Assembly: GCA_964597045.1 (NCBI GenBank)
Contig: CAZQWE010000002.1
Span: 186,001-250,000 of the forward strand
From: UBA9655 sp964597045
Lineage (GTDB): Bacteria > Pseudomonadota > Alphaproteobacteria > UBA9655
Direction of reading: 5' to 3'
Length of the DNA stretch: 64,000 nucleotides
Below the pieces are notes generated by a model. It was not told the origin of the DNA. It did not search any database and worked only from the letters and a program-made list of their open reading frames with translations. Both the position numbers and the translations under genes were made by a program. Below are positions 54,950-63,435 of this stretch, piece by piece (positions within the stretch are counted from its first letter, which is position 1; every line of letters starts with the position of its first letter).

Positions 54950-55411
54950 TTAACCTTTTTGTCTCATGAGCCTCCCCTTTTCGCGCTCCCAGTCACGAGC
55001 CTTTTCAACTGTACGTTTGTCAGCCTTTTTCTTACCCGATGCAAGACCAAGCTCAACTTTCGCAATACCTCGCACATTGAAATATAAGGAAACAGGGACA
55101 AGCGTCATCCCCTTCTTCCGAATGGAAGCTAAAAGCTTGTTGAGTTCGCGCCTGCGAAGCAATAACTTCCGAGGCCTGCGGGGTTCATGGTTAAAGAGAC
55201 TCGCTTCATTATAAATGGGAATATAAGCATTAATAAGAAAGAGCTCCTCTCCTTCAGCGGAAGCATAGGATTCAGCGATACTGCCCTCCCCTGCCCGCAA
55301 AGATTTGACTTCACTACCCACAAGGACAATCCCTGCTTCGATTGTCTCTTCGATATAGTAATCGAATCGCGCCCTTTTATTAACAGCTATGACTTTTCTT
55401 TTGGAAGTCAT
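54950..55411 (-). CDS. smpB: SsrA-binding protein SmpB
   Basis: 153 aa. The core beta-barrel has ETIEAGIVLVGSEVKSLR, and the C-terminal KKKADKRTVEKARDWEREK helix is typical. It brings tmRNA to stalled ribosomes. The start overlaps the dapA stop region by 4 bp. Confidence 0.96.
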   Translation of the reverse strand: MTSKRKVIAVNKRARFDYYIEETIEAGIVLVGSEVKSLRAGEGSIAESYASAEGEELFLINAYIPIYNEASLFNHEPRRPRKLLLRRRELNKLLASIRKKGMTLVPVSLYFNVRGIAKVELGLASGKKKADKRTVEKARDWEREKGRLMRQKG

Positions 55412-56307
55412 TGCTCCCTCACGGCTCGAATGGGTTTTAACAGCCCCAGGTGCTCAAGAGCTTTTTCAATGGCTTCCTGTGTCGAAAGTTTGAGAGGAGC
55501 AAAGGGAAGTCTCGTTTCAAGAGACACACCGTGAACTAAAGCCATTGCAAATTTAATAGGTGCTGGATTCGTCTCAAGGGCAAGGGCAGCCAGAAAAGGA
55601 TACATAGCAATCCATTGGGCATTAAAGGATATAAGATCATTCGTCTCCCATGCCTTCATTAAATTGACAAATAGATGGGGTGCCACATTTGAGGCAACCA
55701 TAAAACCACCATGACCACCCATCGCCAAGTGAGCTGCAAAAGGGTCATCATTTCCTGCAAGAAGGGAAACTTTGTCTCCAAGTTGACACTTTAGAGCTGA
55801 TATTCGTTGAAGACCTAGACCTGACTCCTTGTAACCCCTAATATTTTTAAAGGAAGCAAGGGAAACAAGAGTGTCAAAAGATATGTCAACTCCCGTACGG
55901 GTTGGATTATTGTAGACGACAATTGGAATATCAATGGCATCATTGATCATTTTAAAATGCTGATAAAGACTTTCTTGAGACGGCTTTACATACCAGGGTG
56001 TCATCACAAGAACCGCATCAGCGCCTGCTTTCTGAGCGTATTGGCTTTGTCGAATTGTTTGTTCTGTGGTGATCGCTCCTGTACCAACAATAAGCTGAGC
56101 TCTACCCTTACATACCTTAACACAGGTAGCAATAATCTGATGTTGCTCTGGATCAGAGAGGGTAATGAACTCACCTGTCGTTCCACAAGGAACAACACCC
56201 TTCATGCCAGCTTCAATTTGAAAATTTACGAGTTCTGCTAGTTTTTTTTCATCTACCTTCCCGCCTGCAAATGGTGTAATGATTGCAGTATAAACGCCTT
56301 TTAACAT
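55408..56307 (-). CDS. dapA: 4-hydroxy-tetrahydrodipicolinate synthase
   Basis: 299-aa class I aldolase. Schiff-base Lys160 (RGYKESG), Tyr132 (VVYNNP) and the CGTTGE loop (41-46) are present. It condenses pyruvate with aspartate semialdehyde, upstream of DapB. GGAG is 8 nt before the ATG. Only 27 bp separate it from the divergent lytic transglycosylase gene, so the promoters must overlap or lie in coding DNA. Confidence 0.96.
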   Translation of the reverse strand: MLKGVYTAIITPFAGGKVDEKKLAELVNFQIEAGMKGVVPCGTTGEFITLSDPEQHQIIATCVKVCKGRAQLIVGTGAITTEQTIRQSQYAQKAGADAVLVMTPWYVKPSQESLYQHFKMINDAIDIPIVVYNNPTRTGVDISFDTLVSLASFKNIRGYKESGLGLQRISALKCQLGDKVSLLAGNDDPFAAHLAMGGHGGFMVASNVAPHLFVNLMKAWETNDLISFNAQWIAMYPFLAALALETNPAPIKFAMALVHGVSLETRLPFAPLKLSTQEAIEKALEHLGLLKPIRAVREQ

Positions 56308-56334
56308 GATAAGTTCTCCAATAGGGATTAAATA

Positions 56335-58281
56335 ATGATGAACATACCTCTCTTTGATAAGCTCTACAAGGGTTTCTCACTAACATTGTTTCTTACTTCA
56401 AGCCTTTACGCAGTAACCCCTTCTCAAGAATTAGCTTCATGTAAATCAGCTTTACTCGCCCAACTCAATGAACAAAAGCGACTTCCCGTCAAGGGTTGCC
56501 CTGTTTCTCAAAAACTTATCCTATGGCTGGGAACCTTAAGAGATCCCTCACAGTTTTCACCCCAGGAATTGACTAGCTTTTTTAACTCTCATCAAGAATG
56601 GCCTCAACATGCAAAGCTTTGCGGAAAAGCTGAAGAAGTCATTGCACAGAGAGGTACGGCGTCCGAAATTCTCAATTGGTTTGGAAAGAATCCTCCCCAA
56701 ACACCAGAAGGTGTTATGGCCTATGCCAAGACCTTAAGGTCTCAAAAGCAAGTGGAAAAAGCCAATAAAGTGATTTCAACAGCTTGGCGAACCATGGATC
56801 TTTCCAAGGCGGATGAAAAAAAGATCTTGAGTTTATTTGGTCATTTTCTTCAAGAAAAGGATCATATCGCTAGAGTTCAATATCTCTTATGGAATGAGGA
56901 TGTGGAGGCGGCCAAACGCAACCTAAACCATGTTCCCGTCTCCATTCGTAAAATTGCTGAAGCCAGGATTGCGTTTTTGGGGGGAAGACCTGATGCTCTT
57001 CAAAAAATGAAAGCGCTGCCAGCAAATTCTCAACTAGATGAGGGACTGTTGTATGAGGCAACCAAATGGCACAGAAAGAAAGGAAACTTTCAAGATGCGG
57101 CTAATATCCTGATCAAAACATCTTCAAGCACCGCTCATGCTGACAAATGGTGGAAAGAAAGAAATTATATTGCCCGCGAATTCATGGGAATGAAAAAGTA
57201 TACGACGGCCCATGATGTCATTAAAAAGAACGGACTCACGCCAGATACGGATAGTTATTCAGATGCCAAATGGCTTATGGGTTGGCTCGATTTGCGTTTT
57301 CGAAAAAACCCAAATGAGGCCCGACAACACTTTGAATCCATGTTTTCAAACGTTGAGGGAGCTATTAGCAAAGCTCGTGCAGCCTATTGGGTGGGCCGTG
57401 TTTATGAAGCTCAAGGCAACCTTACCATGGCAACTAAATGGTATAAGCAAGGAGCGCATTACAAAACCACTTATTATGGTCAATTAGCGGCAGCTAAAAT
57501 CAAAGAACCTGCTTACCCAGCGCTTGCCTCAAATACAGCTTCTTCTGATGAGAAAAAACGCTTTGATAACAAGGAACTTGTTAAAGCCGCTTATATCCTC
57601 AAGGGACTAGGGGCCCCCGCAAAACATGAGCTCAACAAGTTTCTTCTCCAAATTGGAGCTCAAGCAAAGACAAAAAGTGAGCGAGAGTTATCGGTTCATT
57701 TGGCTCATGCCCTTGCCCCAAAAGACGTTGTGTGGGCTGCAAAAAAGGCAGGTTATGCTGAACCTGTTCTTCTGAGGAAAGCCTTCCCAACCTATGCTAT
57801 TCCAAAGAGAGGACAAACGGTCCCCGAAGAAGCTTTTGTTATGGCGGTGATTTATCAGGAAACACGGTTTGACCCCTCAGCTATCAGCTCAGCAGGAGCC
57901 ATGGGACTTATGCAACTTCTTCCAGAAACCGCGTCGCATGAAGCAAAACGACTTGGTGTCAAGAATAGCAAAAACATGTTGCTAAACCCTCAGCATAATC
58001 TGTTCCTTGGAACAGCTCATCTCTCCCGAATGCTCAACAATTTTGATAATTCATATCTCCTAACAGCAATTGCTTACAATGCAGGACCAAACGTTGCCAG
58101 ACGGTGGGTTAAGGAGCTCGGCGATCCTCGAAGTGGGAAAGTCGATATCATCGACTGGGTCGAACTCATACCCTACTATGAAACGCGAAACTATGTCATG
58201 CGAGTGCTTGAAAACGTCACGAACTACCGCAGTTTGCAAGGGAAGCCAAAACAAACACTCGTTCAGGATTTGAAGCGTTAA
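56335..58281 (+). CDS. slt: Soluble lytic murein transglycosylase
   Basis: 648 aa. The signal peptide is at about 1-27. A superhelical alpha-repeat region (about 90-460) precedes a C-terminal SLT catalytic domain with Glu509 (AVIYQETRFDPSAISSAG), AMGLMQLLPETA and AYNAGP. It cleaves glycan strands, giving 1,6-anhydro-muropeptides. A second ATG follows directly. It is divergent from dapA across only 27 bp. Confidence 0.93.
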   Translation: MMNIPLFDKLYKGFSLTLFLTSSLYAVTPSQELASCKSALLAQLNEQKRLPVKGCPVSQKLILWLGTLRDPSQFSPQELTSFFNSHQEWPQHAKLCGKAEEVIAQRGTASEILNWFGKNPPQTPEGVMAYAKTLRSQKQVEKANKVISTAWRTMDLSKADEKKILSLFGHFLQEKDHIARVQYLLWNEDVEAAKRNLNHVPVSIRKIAEARIAFLGGRPDALQKMKALPANSQLDEGLLYEATKWHRKKGNFQDAANILIKTSSSTAHADKWWKERNYIAREFMGMKKYTTAHDVIKKNGLTPDTDSYSDAKWLMGWLDLRFRKNPNEARQHFESMFSNVEGAISKARAAYWVGRVYEAQGNLTMATKWYKQGAHYKTTYYGQLAAAKIKEPAYPALASNTASSDEKKRFDNKELVKAAYILKGLGAPAKHELNKFLLQIGAQAKTKSERELSVHLAHALAPKDVVWAAKKAGYAEPVLLRKAFPTYAIPKRGQTVPEEAFVMAVIYQETRFDPSAISSAGAMGLMQLLPETASHEAKRLGVKNSKNMLLNPQHNLFLGTAHLSRMLNNFDNSYLLTAIAYNAGPNVARRWVKELGDPRSGKVDIIDWVELIPYYETRNYVMRVLENVTNYRSLQGKPKQTLVQDLKR

Positions 58282-58342
58282 CGAATATTTAGATAATTCT
58301 ATATTAGTATTTCTTCTTAAACACTTTGACAGGAGAAATACA

Positions 58343-58759
58343 ATGAATAAAATTCTATGCACATCTTTTGTTTTGGGAGCATTTGTCTCGTATACAGCAC
58401 AGGCAACAACCCTTGGCCCTGCCATGCCAAAGAATTTATCACCACAGATTATTGAAGCACGTGGTGGTCATGGGGGTGGAGGTTTTCACGGAGGTGGCCC
58501 AGTTGCTGAAAACCCTCATGCTATTGAGCAAAACAACCAACGCACCTTTGAAAACTCAGAAAAGAGCGCACAAACAATTAAAAATAATGACCAAAAAGCA
58601 ATGGGTCAACAAAACACAAACATTTATAATAAATCTAATAATCCAAATGTAAATGTTAACCGCAACCCATATTGGACTGGATATGGTTACGATGGAGCTC
58701 CTGCTGTCGGTCAATACTGTTGGACGGATGCGGCTGGCGTGAGTCATTGCAATTATTAA
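58343..58759 (+). CDS. Small secreted Gly/Asn-rich protein
   Basis: 138 aa. The signal peptide ends near residue 21 (AQA). The mature part has a HGGGG-type Gly/His-rich stretch (about 42-55), an Asn/Gln-rich middle and a C-terminal GQYCWTDAAGVSHCNY with two cysteines. AGGAGA precedes the ATG. Low-complexity composition prevents family assignment; a surface or periplasmic role is inferred. Confidence 0.65.
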   Translation: MNKILCTSFVLGAFVSYTAQATTLGPAMPKNLSPQIIEARGGHGGGGFHGGGPVAENPHAIEQNNQRTFENSEKSAQTIKNNDQKAMGQQNTNIYNKSNNPNVNVNRNPYWTGYGYDGAPAVGQYCWTDAAGVSHCNY

Positions 58760-58867
58760 ATCAATAGGAAAATATTCAATCCTATTGAGAATGCAGCCAG
58801 ATTTTTAACTTGCTTTATAAGAAAGTATCATCTAATATTCCAATGTATTTATGTATTGGAGTATAAG

Positions 58868-59158
58868 ATGGTATTTATGCGTAAAGTTCTTCCCCTCACC
58901 GGGATTGTGTTCAGTTTGGCTTTTGTTCCGACAGCACACGCCAAAAGCAGATTTAACTTTTCCTTGAACATTGGACCACAGCCTTATCCTGTGTATGCAC
59001 CTTATCCCGTTTACCAACCTTATTACCCAGCGCCTATGTATGCCGTACCTGCACCAGTGCCTGTTCCATATCCTATATATAATCGAGGATACTCCCGTAT
59101 GGTTTGCTCATACGACTATTGGGGAAATCCCTACAACTGCTTCTATGAATATTATTGA
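58868..59158 (+). CDS. Small secreted Pro/Tyr-rich protein
   Basis: 96 aa. The signal peptide ends after HAKS-type residues near 26. The mature region alternates Pro and Tyr (YPVYAPYPVYQPYY) and ends in CSYDYWGNPYNCFYEYY. Like the preceding gene, it ends in a Cys-x8-10-Cys-aromatic segment. I chose ATG 58868, with TTGGAG 6 nt upstream, over a TTG at 58856. It overlaps the convergent DUF2282 gene by 7 bp. Confidence 0.6.
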   Translation: MVFMRKVLPLTGIVFSLAFVPTAHAKSRFNFSLNIGPQPYPVYAPYPVYQPYYPAPMYAVPAPVPVPYPIYNRGYSRMVCSYDYWGNPYNCFYEYY

Positions 59159-59418
59159 ATGAGGCATCCACCTTCGATTTTTTCACAAATACCTTTGGGG
59201 ACGAAAATCCAAGCGTTAGGATCCCCTTTAGGATTTTGACCGGCACAGGAATATTTTCCTGTCGAACAATCACACATTTTTGCTTTGATTAATCCTTCGC
59301 CTGAAGAGCCGATAATCTTACATTTCTCCATTTGGGCGGCCTGAGCTGATTCAGCTGCTGCGAAACAAAAACCTGAGATGATCATCGATTGAAGTGTTTT
59401 CTTATTCATTATTTTCAC
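59152..59418 (-). CDS. DUF2282/BufA1-like cysteine peptide (bufferin family)
   Basis: 88 aa. The signal peptide ends at about residue 28 (AQA). The mature core MEKC, MCDC, SCAGQ, ending WIFVPKGICEKIEGGC, follows the DUF2282 pattern, a family that includes copper-buffering, post-translationally modified bufferins. Typical members have four conserved cysteines; this one has extra cysteines in MCDC and the terminal GGC. The modifying genes bufB (DUF692) and bufC are not found in the window. The DUF2282 relation is visible; copper binding is inferred. ATG 59418 is used; a second Met is three codons on. Confidence 0.75.
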   Translation of the reverse strand: MKIMNKKTLQSMIISGFCFAAAESAQAAQMEKCKIIGSSGEGLIKAKMCDCSTGKYSCAGQNPKGDPNAWIFVPKGICEKIEGGCLIQ

Positions 59419-59474
59419 CTTTACTCATTTAACCGTGTTGAGCTTATAACAAACCGATTCGTGATTTCAACTGA

Positions 59475-59801
59475 TCAGATTTTGTTTTTTGAATTACGAT
59501 TCAGTTGAATCTTTCGTTGTGATTTTACACGTCCAACAAGTTCATTAATCTTTTTTTCTTCCCATTCAGGCGTTAAAAATGAAAGACGCTCAAAGAGTAT
59601 CGGCAAAAGACCCAAACGATAGGCTTTGAAAATTAAGGCGAATCCCCAAACTACAATCACATATTTTGGCCAAAAAACCTCACCCATATCAAAGGTTGCC
59701 CAAATTAATATGAGCATAGCGTTTACCCCCAAGTAACTCAGGAATTCGCGATAAATACCTTTTAAGGCTTTGACTTTTTTACGTACTTCTTGTTCCTTCA
59801 T
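59475..59801 (-). CDS. Small two-helix membrane protein (2TM-like)
   Basis: 108 aa. Two adjacent hydrophobic segments (about 25-45 and 50-70) are flanked by charged ends, resembling 2TM-domain proteins. GGGGAG is 6 nt before ATG 59801; an upstream ATG at 59846 is less likely. Function unknown. It is upstream of the DUF2282 gene on the same strand, 56 bp apart. Confidence 0.6.
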   Translation of the reverse strand: MKEQEVRKKVKALKGIYREFLSYLGVNAMLILIWATFDMGEVFWPKYVIVVWGFALIFKAYRLGLLPILFERLSFLTPEWEEKKINELVGRVKSQRKIQLNRNSKNKI

Positions 59802-59882
59802 CTTAATCTCCCCTAGCTTCTTAAAACCTGTTCTGTTAGGATCCAATATCCAAAATGAATCATACGGGAGATCGGTTTACGA

Positions 59883-61139
59883 ATGGTTAATAACCAACAC
59901 TTTTTCATTGACTCGTTAAGGCAGAGAGATCCGGCCATCTTTGATGCCATTCAAAAGGAACTTCACCGTCAACAATATCAAATTGAGCTCATTGCTTCTG
60001 AAAATATTGTCTCACAGGCTGTTCTTGAAGCTCAAGGAAGTGTGATGACCAACAAGTATGCAGAAGGGTACCCAGGCCACCGCTACTATGGAGGGTGCGA
60101 ATGGGTTGATGTAGCAGAAACATTAGCCATTGAAAGAGCAAAAGCATTATTTCAGTGTTCCTATGCAAACGTACAACCCCATTCAGGATCTCAGGCTAAT
60201 CAAGCCGTATTCCTTGCATGTTTAAAGCAAGGAGATACTATTCTAGGCATGTCACTGGCTGCAGGCGGTCACCTCACGCACGGCTCAAAAGTTAACCTTT
60301 CGGGTAAATGGTTTAATGCCGTGGCGTACGGTGTTCATCCTGATACTCACCTTATCGATTATGATGAAGTTAGAAGTAAAGCACTAGAGCATCGCCCAGG
60401 GCTAATTATTGCAGGTGGGTCTGCCTACCCCAGACTTATCGATTTCGCGCGTTTTAGAGCAATTGCGGACGAAATAGACGCCTTGCTTATGGTAGACATG
60501 GCCCACTTTGCAGGACTCGTTGCTGCAGGAGAAAATCCATCCCCATTCCCTCATGCCCACATCGTGACAACAACCACCCACAAAACTCTCCGCGGACCTC
60601 GAGGAGGAATGATTCTTAGCAATGATCCTGAACTCGGTAAAAAGCTAAATAGTGCCATATTTCCCGGACTCCAGGGAGGAGCCTTGATGCACGTCATCGC
60701 GGCAAAAGCTGTTGCCTTCGGAGAAGCTCTCCAACCGAACTTCAAAACATACGCAAAGGCCGTGATTCAAAACGCACAAATTCTTGCCGAAACCTTAATG
60801 AAGAGAGGGCTTAACATCGTAACAAGCGGAACTGATTGCCACCTCCTTCTTGTGGATTTGAGACCATTCAACATCACAGGTGCAGCAGCCGAGCTTAAAC
60901 TTGAAAATGCAGCTCTTACTTGCAATAAGAACGCCATTCCCTTCGACCCCCTCCCCCCTGCCATTACATCAGGAATACGCTTGGGCTCGCCTGTTGGAAC
61001 GTCTCGTGGATTTGGCGCAAGTGAATTCGAACAAATTGGTCACTGGATTGCTGATGTCCTCGAGAACGGTGAACAAACTCAAATAGACGTTCGTAAAAGA
61101 GTCGAAGACCTTTGTAAAGCTTTCCCTATTTATCCTTGA
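59883..61139 (+). CDS. glyA: Serine hydroxymethyltransferase
   Basis: 418-aa PLP enzyme converting serine and tetrahydrofolate to glycine and methylene-tetrahydrofolate. The PLP lysine is Lys234 (TTTTHKTLRGPRGG). ELIASEN, GYPGHRYYGG and the nearby VDMAHFAGLVAAG are present. It also supplies the glycine used by hemA. It is followed by nrdR after 6 bp, a common alphaproteobacterial order. Confidence 0.97.
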   Translation: MVNNQHFFIDSLRQRDPAIFDAIQKELHRQQYQIELIASENIVSQAVLEAQGSVMTNKYAEGYPGHRYYGGCEWVDVAETLAIERAKALFQCSYANVQPHSGSQANQAVFLACLKQGDTILGMSLAAGGHLTHGSKVNLSGKWFNAVAYGVHPDTHLIDYDEVRSKALEHRPGLIIAGGSAYPRLIDFARFRAIADEIDALLMVDMAHFAGLVAAGENPSPFPHAHIVTTTTHKTLRGPRGGMILSNDPELGKKLNSAIFPGLQGGALMHVIAAKAVAFGEALQPNFKTYAKAVIQNAQILAETLMKRGLNIVTSGTDCHLLLVDLRPFNITGAAAELKLENAALTCNKNAIPFDPLPPAITSGIRLGSPVGTSRGFGASEFEQIGHWIADVLENGEQTQIDVRKRVEDLCKAFPIYP

Positions 61140-61145
61140 GGTTTT

Positions 61146-61604
61146 ATGCGGTGTCCCTTTTGCAGCCATGAAGATTCAGCCGTAAAGGACACCCGTCCGA
61201 GCGATGATTCCACATCCATTCGTCGCAGGCGTCAATGCCCTGAATGCCTTTCTCGTTTTACAACTGTCGAAAGAGTTTACCTTCGTGAACTTCTAGTCCA
61301 AAAGAAGGACAGTCGCATTGAACAATTTGACCGGGATAAACTCACCCGATCTATCAGACTTGCCCTTCACAAGCGTCCCATTAATGATGAGCGCATAGAA
61401 CGTGTGACCTCAGGTATTGTCCGTCAATTTGAAACAAGCGGTGAAACGGAAATCCCCACATCCGCGATCGGTGAGCTTGTGATGGCAGCTTTACTTGAGC
61501 TTGATCCCGTTGCATACGTGAGGTTTGCGTCAATTTACAAGGATTTTCACGAAGCAAAAGATTTCGAGAAGTTTATTGAGAAATCTGCAATTAGTGAGTC
61601 TTAA
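61146..61604 (+). CDS. nrdR: Ribonucleotide reductase repressor NrdR
   Basis: 152 aa. A Zn ribbon with Cys3, Cys6, Cys31 and Cys34 precedes an ATP-cone domain. It represses nrd genes when (d)ATP is bound. The start is in a GAGG context 6 bp after glyA. Its 3' end overlaps the convergent 94-aa gene by 14 bp. Confidence 0.96.
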   Translation: MRCPFCSHEDSAVKDTRPSDDSTSIRRRRQCPECLSRFTTVERVYLRELLVQKKDSRIEQFDRDKLTRSIRLALHKRPINDERIERVTSGIVRQFETSGETEIPTSAIGELVMAALLELDPVAYVRFASIYKDFHEAKDFEKFIEKSAISES

Positions 61605-61875
61605 ACACACCTGCATTCAAGTCTTCCTCAAATTCAGTCAACCAAAGACCTGAACCTTCCACATTCTCGTATGTGCGCGTCAGGTGATCTTTCACATAAA
61701 TGGCTTTTATTTTCACAACAACCACATAACTTAAGTCATTCATATCCATTGGTTTTTGATCCTCAGAAACTTTTAATTTAAATTCCTGAGGTTTAAATCC
61801 ATGGGTTTGCAAAAGATGATAATAGGTCTTTTTTTCACCCTCGGTTAAGAAATGACCTTCATCAAGAATTTCCAT
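61591..61875 (-). CDS. Hypothetical protein, 94 aa
   Basis: No family recognised. It is a small soluble, charged protein without a signal peptide. A central VVVVKIKAIYVKDHLTRTY strand stretch suggests a compact alpha/beta fold. GAGGGAG lies two bases before the ATG, rather close. The 3' end overlaps nrdR by 14 bp. Confidence 0.5.
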   Translation of the reverse strand: MEILDEGHFLTEGEKKTYYHLLQTHGFKPQEFKLKVSEDQKPMDMNDLSYVVVVKIKAIYVKDHLTRTYENVEGSGLWLTEFEEDLNAGVFKTH

Positions 61876-61919
61876 GACTCCCTCATTTATATTTCTAATA
61901 ATAGTATAAATGGAATTTA

Positions 61920-62066
61920 TTAATTAAAAGTTCCCGGCATTTTTGTTTCTTCTTTAGGATCGCATACTTGTAACTCATTACTATGGGGACCGTAATGTTT
62001 AAAGATATAGAAAAAACCATAGGAAAGGAGCCCAACTCCTAACAGTATATAAATTAACTTGCGCAC
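61920..62066 (-). CDS. Tiny single-helix membrane protein
   Basis: 48 aa from GTG 62066, which has GGGAGAG 6 nt upstream. One hydrophobic helix (about 4-22, YILLGVGLLSYGFFYIF) and a short polar tail with one Cys. Unknown. Longer starts up to 62123 are possible but lack a ribosome site. Confidence 0.45.
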   Translation of the reverse strand: MRKLIYILLGVGLLSYGFFYIFKHYGPHSNELQVCDPKEETKMPGTFN

Positions 62067-62137
62067 TATTTTCTCTCCCTTTATGACTATGTTTATTAAA
62101 GCAAAATTTTCAACAAAACACAAGATGCGGGCATACT

Positions 62138-63214
62138 ATGTTTAAAGCAAAGAAACTTCTCCTTTCACTCCTTATCCTTCTCATCGTTTGCATAGCTGGG
62201 GTTTTCTATTTATATCCTAAACAAAAACAGCCAGGATCACTGGCCTATCTAATCCAGTCCAATGGTCAAGTCACTGATGATGTTGTGCGTCTTTTAGGAT
62301 GGACGGGGGTTCGCATAGATGGAGATCCTTTACCTCCTGATCCGAAGTGGCCTCAAGCAAAGCTTATCATCCCTTCCCGTTATTTAATCGATGTTGTAGC
62401 CGCAACCAATGGTGATCTTGATAAAACTTTTTCCTGGAGGCAAAAGCCGAAGGAAGCCGGCATAAAAAGTCCACCCGAGCGTTGGGAAATGTCAGGGGAC
62501 TTCACCCCTGAACAAGTTAAGAATATCGTTGATATTTACTTCACGAACCTCACAATGGGCGAGAGTCTTCCTCCTCCTCAGATTGCTTATGACGGCGTTT
62601 TGTTTTTAGGCGCAGCCCTTCCTCGCGTAAGACTTCGCCTAGCCCATCTCAATCAACTCATGAAGGAACTTGAGGTATATGGTCCCGTCTATGTCCTCAC
62701 GGGGGAACGTAAGCTTGCAGATGCGGTTGATGAGACAGGTCATCATTTACTCCAGACCGATCTCATCCCTATCAAAGATGACTGGACTCCCCCAAATGTG
62801 CTGCCCACAACAGAAGATGAGATGATCAAACTCGTTTTTGATCAATCCAAGGGGACTTTCACAAATGATATCATTTTCATTAATGCAGCGAAAAGGCCAG
62901 GTGAGACAAGAGCAACTCGAGAAGGCACAACCATAGAGTGGCTTAAGCACTCGCCAGAGGATGGATCTTATTTAGCTATTGCAAATCAACCCTACAATCT
63001 GAATCAAATGCTTGTGATTAAACGTGTTCTTCTCCAAGAAGGGCGCCCCAACATTCACGTTGATGTTGCAGGTTCTCCCATCAGTGAGAAGGAAGTGAAT
63101 GATTACCGAAACCCGCAGAAAGTAGCCGTACTTCTCGATAACCTCAACCGCATTTTTCATGAATTGAAGTTGATTAAGGCACAGGGGTATAGGATTGGAG
63201 ACCTAGTGAGATAG
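62138..63214 (+). CDS. Membrane-anchored protein with DUF218-like layout
   Basis: 358 aa. An N-terminal membrane anchor (about 8-27) precedes a soluble domain. The order LFLGAALPRVRLRLAHL, VYVLTGERK, TREGTTIEWL and LAIANQPYNLNQMLVIKRVL resembles the DUF218 (YdcF/SanA-like) layout: a Gly strand, a TGE/SGG loop, an N/E-terminal helix and a late conserved strand. The match is loose, so the assignment is tentative. It is followed 3 bp later by yidD and then yidC. Confidence 0.5.
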   Translation: MFKAKKLLLSLLILLIVCIAGVFYLYPKQKQPGSLAYLIQSNGQVTDDVVRLLGWTGVRIDGDPLPPDPKWPQAKLIIPSRYLIDVVAATNGDLDKTFSWRQKPKEAGIKSPPERWEMSGDFTPEQVKNIVDIYFTNLTMGESLPPPQIAYDGVLFLGAALPRVRLRLAHLNQLMKELEVYGPVYVLTGERKLADAVDETGHHLLQTDLIPIKDDWTPPNVLPTTEDEMIKLVFDQSKGTFTNDIIFINAAKRPGETRATREGTTIEWLKHSPEDGSYLAIANQPYNLNQMLVIKRVLLQEGRPNIHVDVAGSPISEKEVNDYRNPQKVAVLLDNLNRIFHELKLIKAQGYRIGDLVR

Positions 63215-63217
63215 GCT

Positions 63218-63433
63218 ATGAAAGCAATCCTTAAAACCCTCATTACTTTTTACAGACTCATCATTTCCCCTCTCATCAGGCCAAGATGTCGTTTTTTGCC
63301 CACTTGTTCTCAGTATGCTCTTGACGCGATCGACCGTTATGGGCCTTATAAGGGCAGTAAATTAGCACTCAAAAGGATTATCCGGTGCCATCCCTGGGGT
63401 GGGCACGGTTTTGACCCGGTTAAGGATGAATGA
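63218..63433 (+). CDS. yidD: Membrane protein insertion efficiency factor YidD
   Basis: 71 aa. The YidD signature is complete: LITFYRLIISPLIRPRCRF, PTCSQYALDAIDRYG and CHPWGGHGFDPV. It assists YidC-dependent membrane insertion. It lies between the DUF218-like gene and yidC (2-bp gap), instead of the common rpmH-rnpA-yidD-yidC order. Confidence 0.95.
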   Translation: MKAILKTLITFYRLIISPLIRPRCRFLPTCSQYALDAIDRYGPYKGSKLALKRIIRCHPWGGHGFDPVKDE

Positions 63434-63435
63434 CC

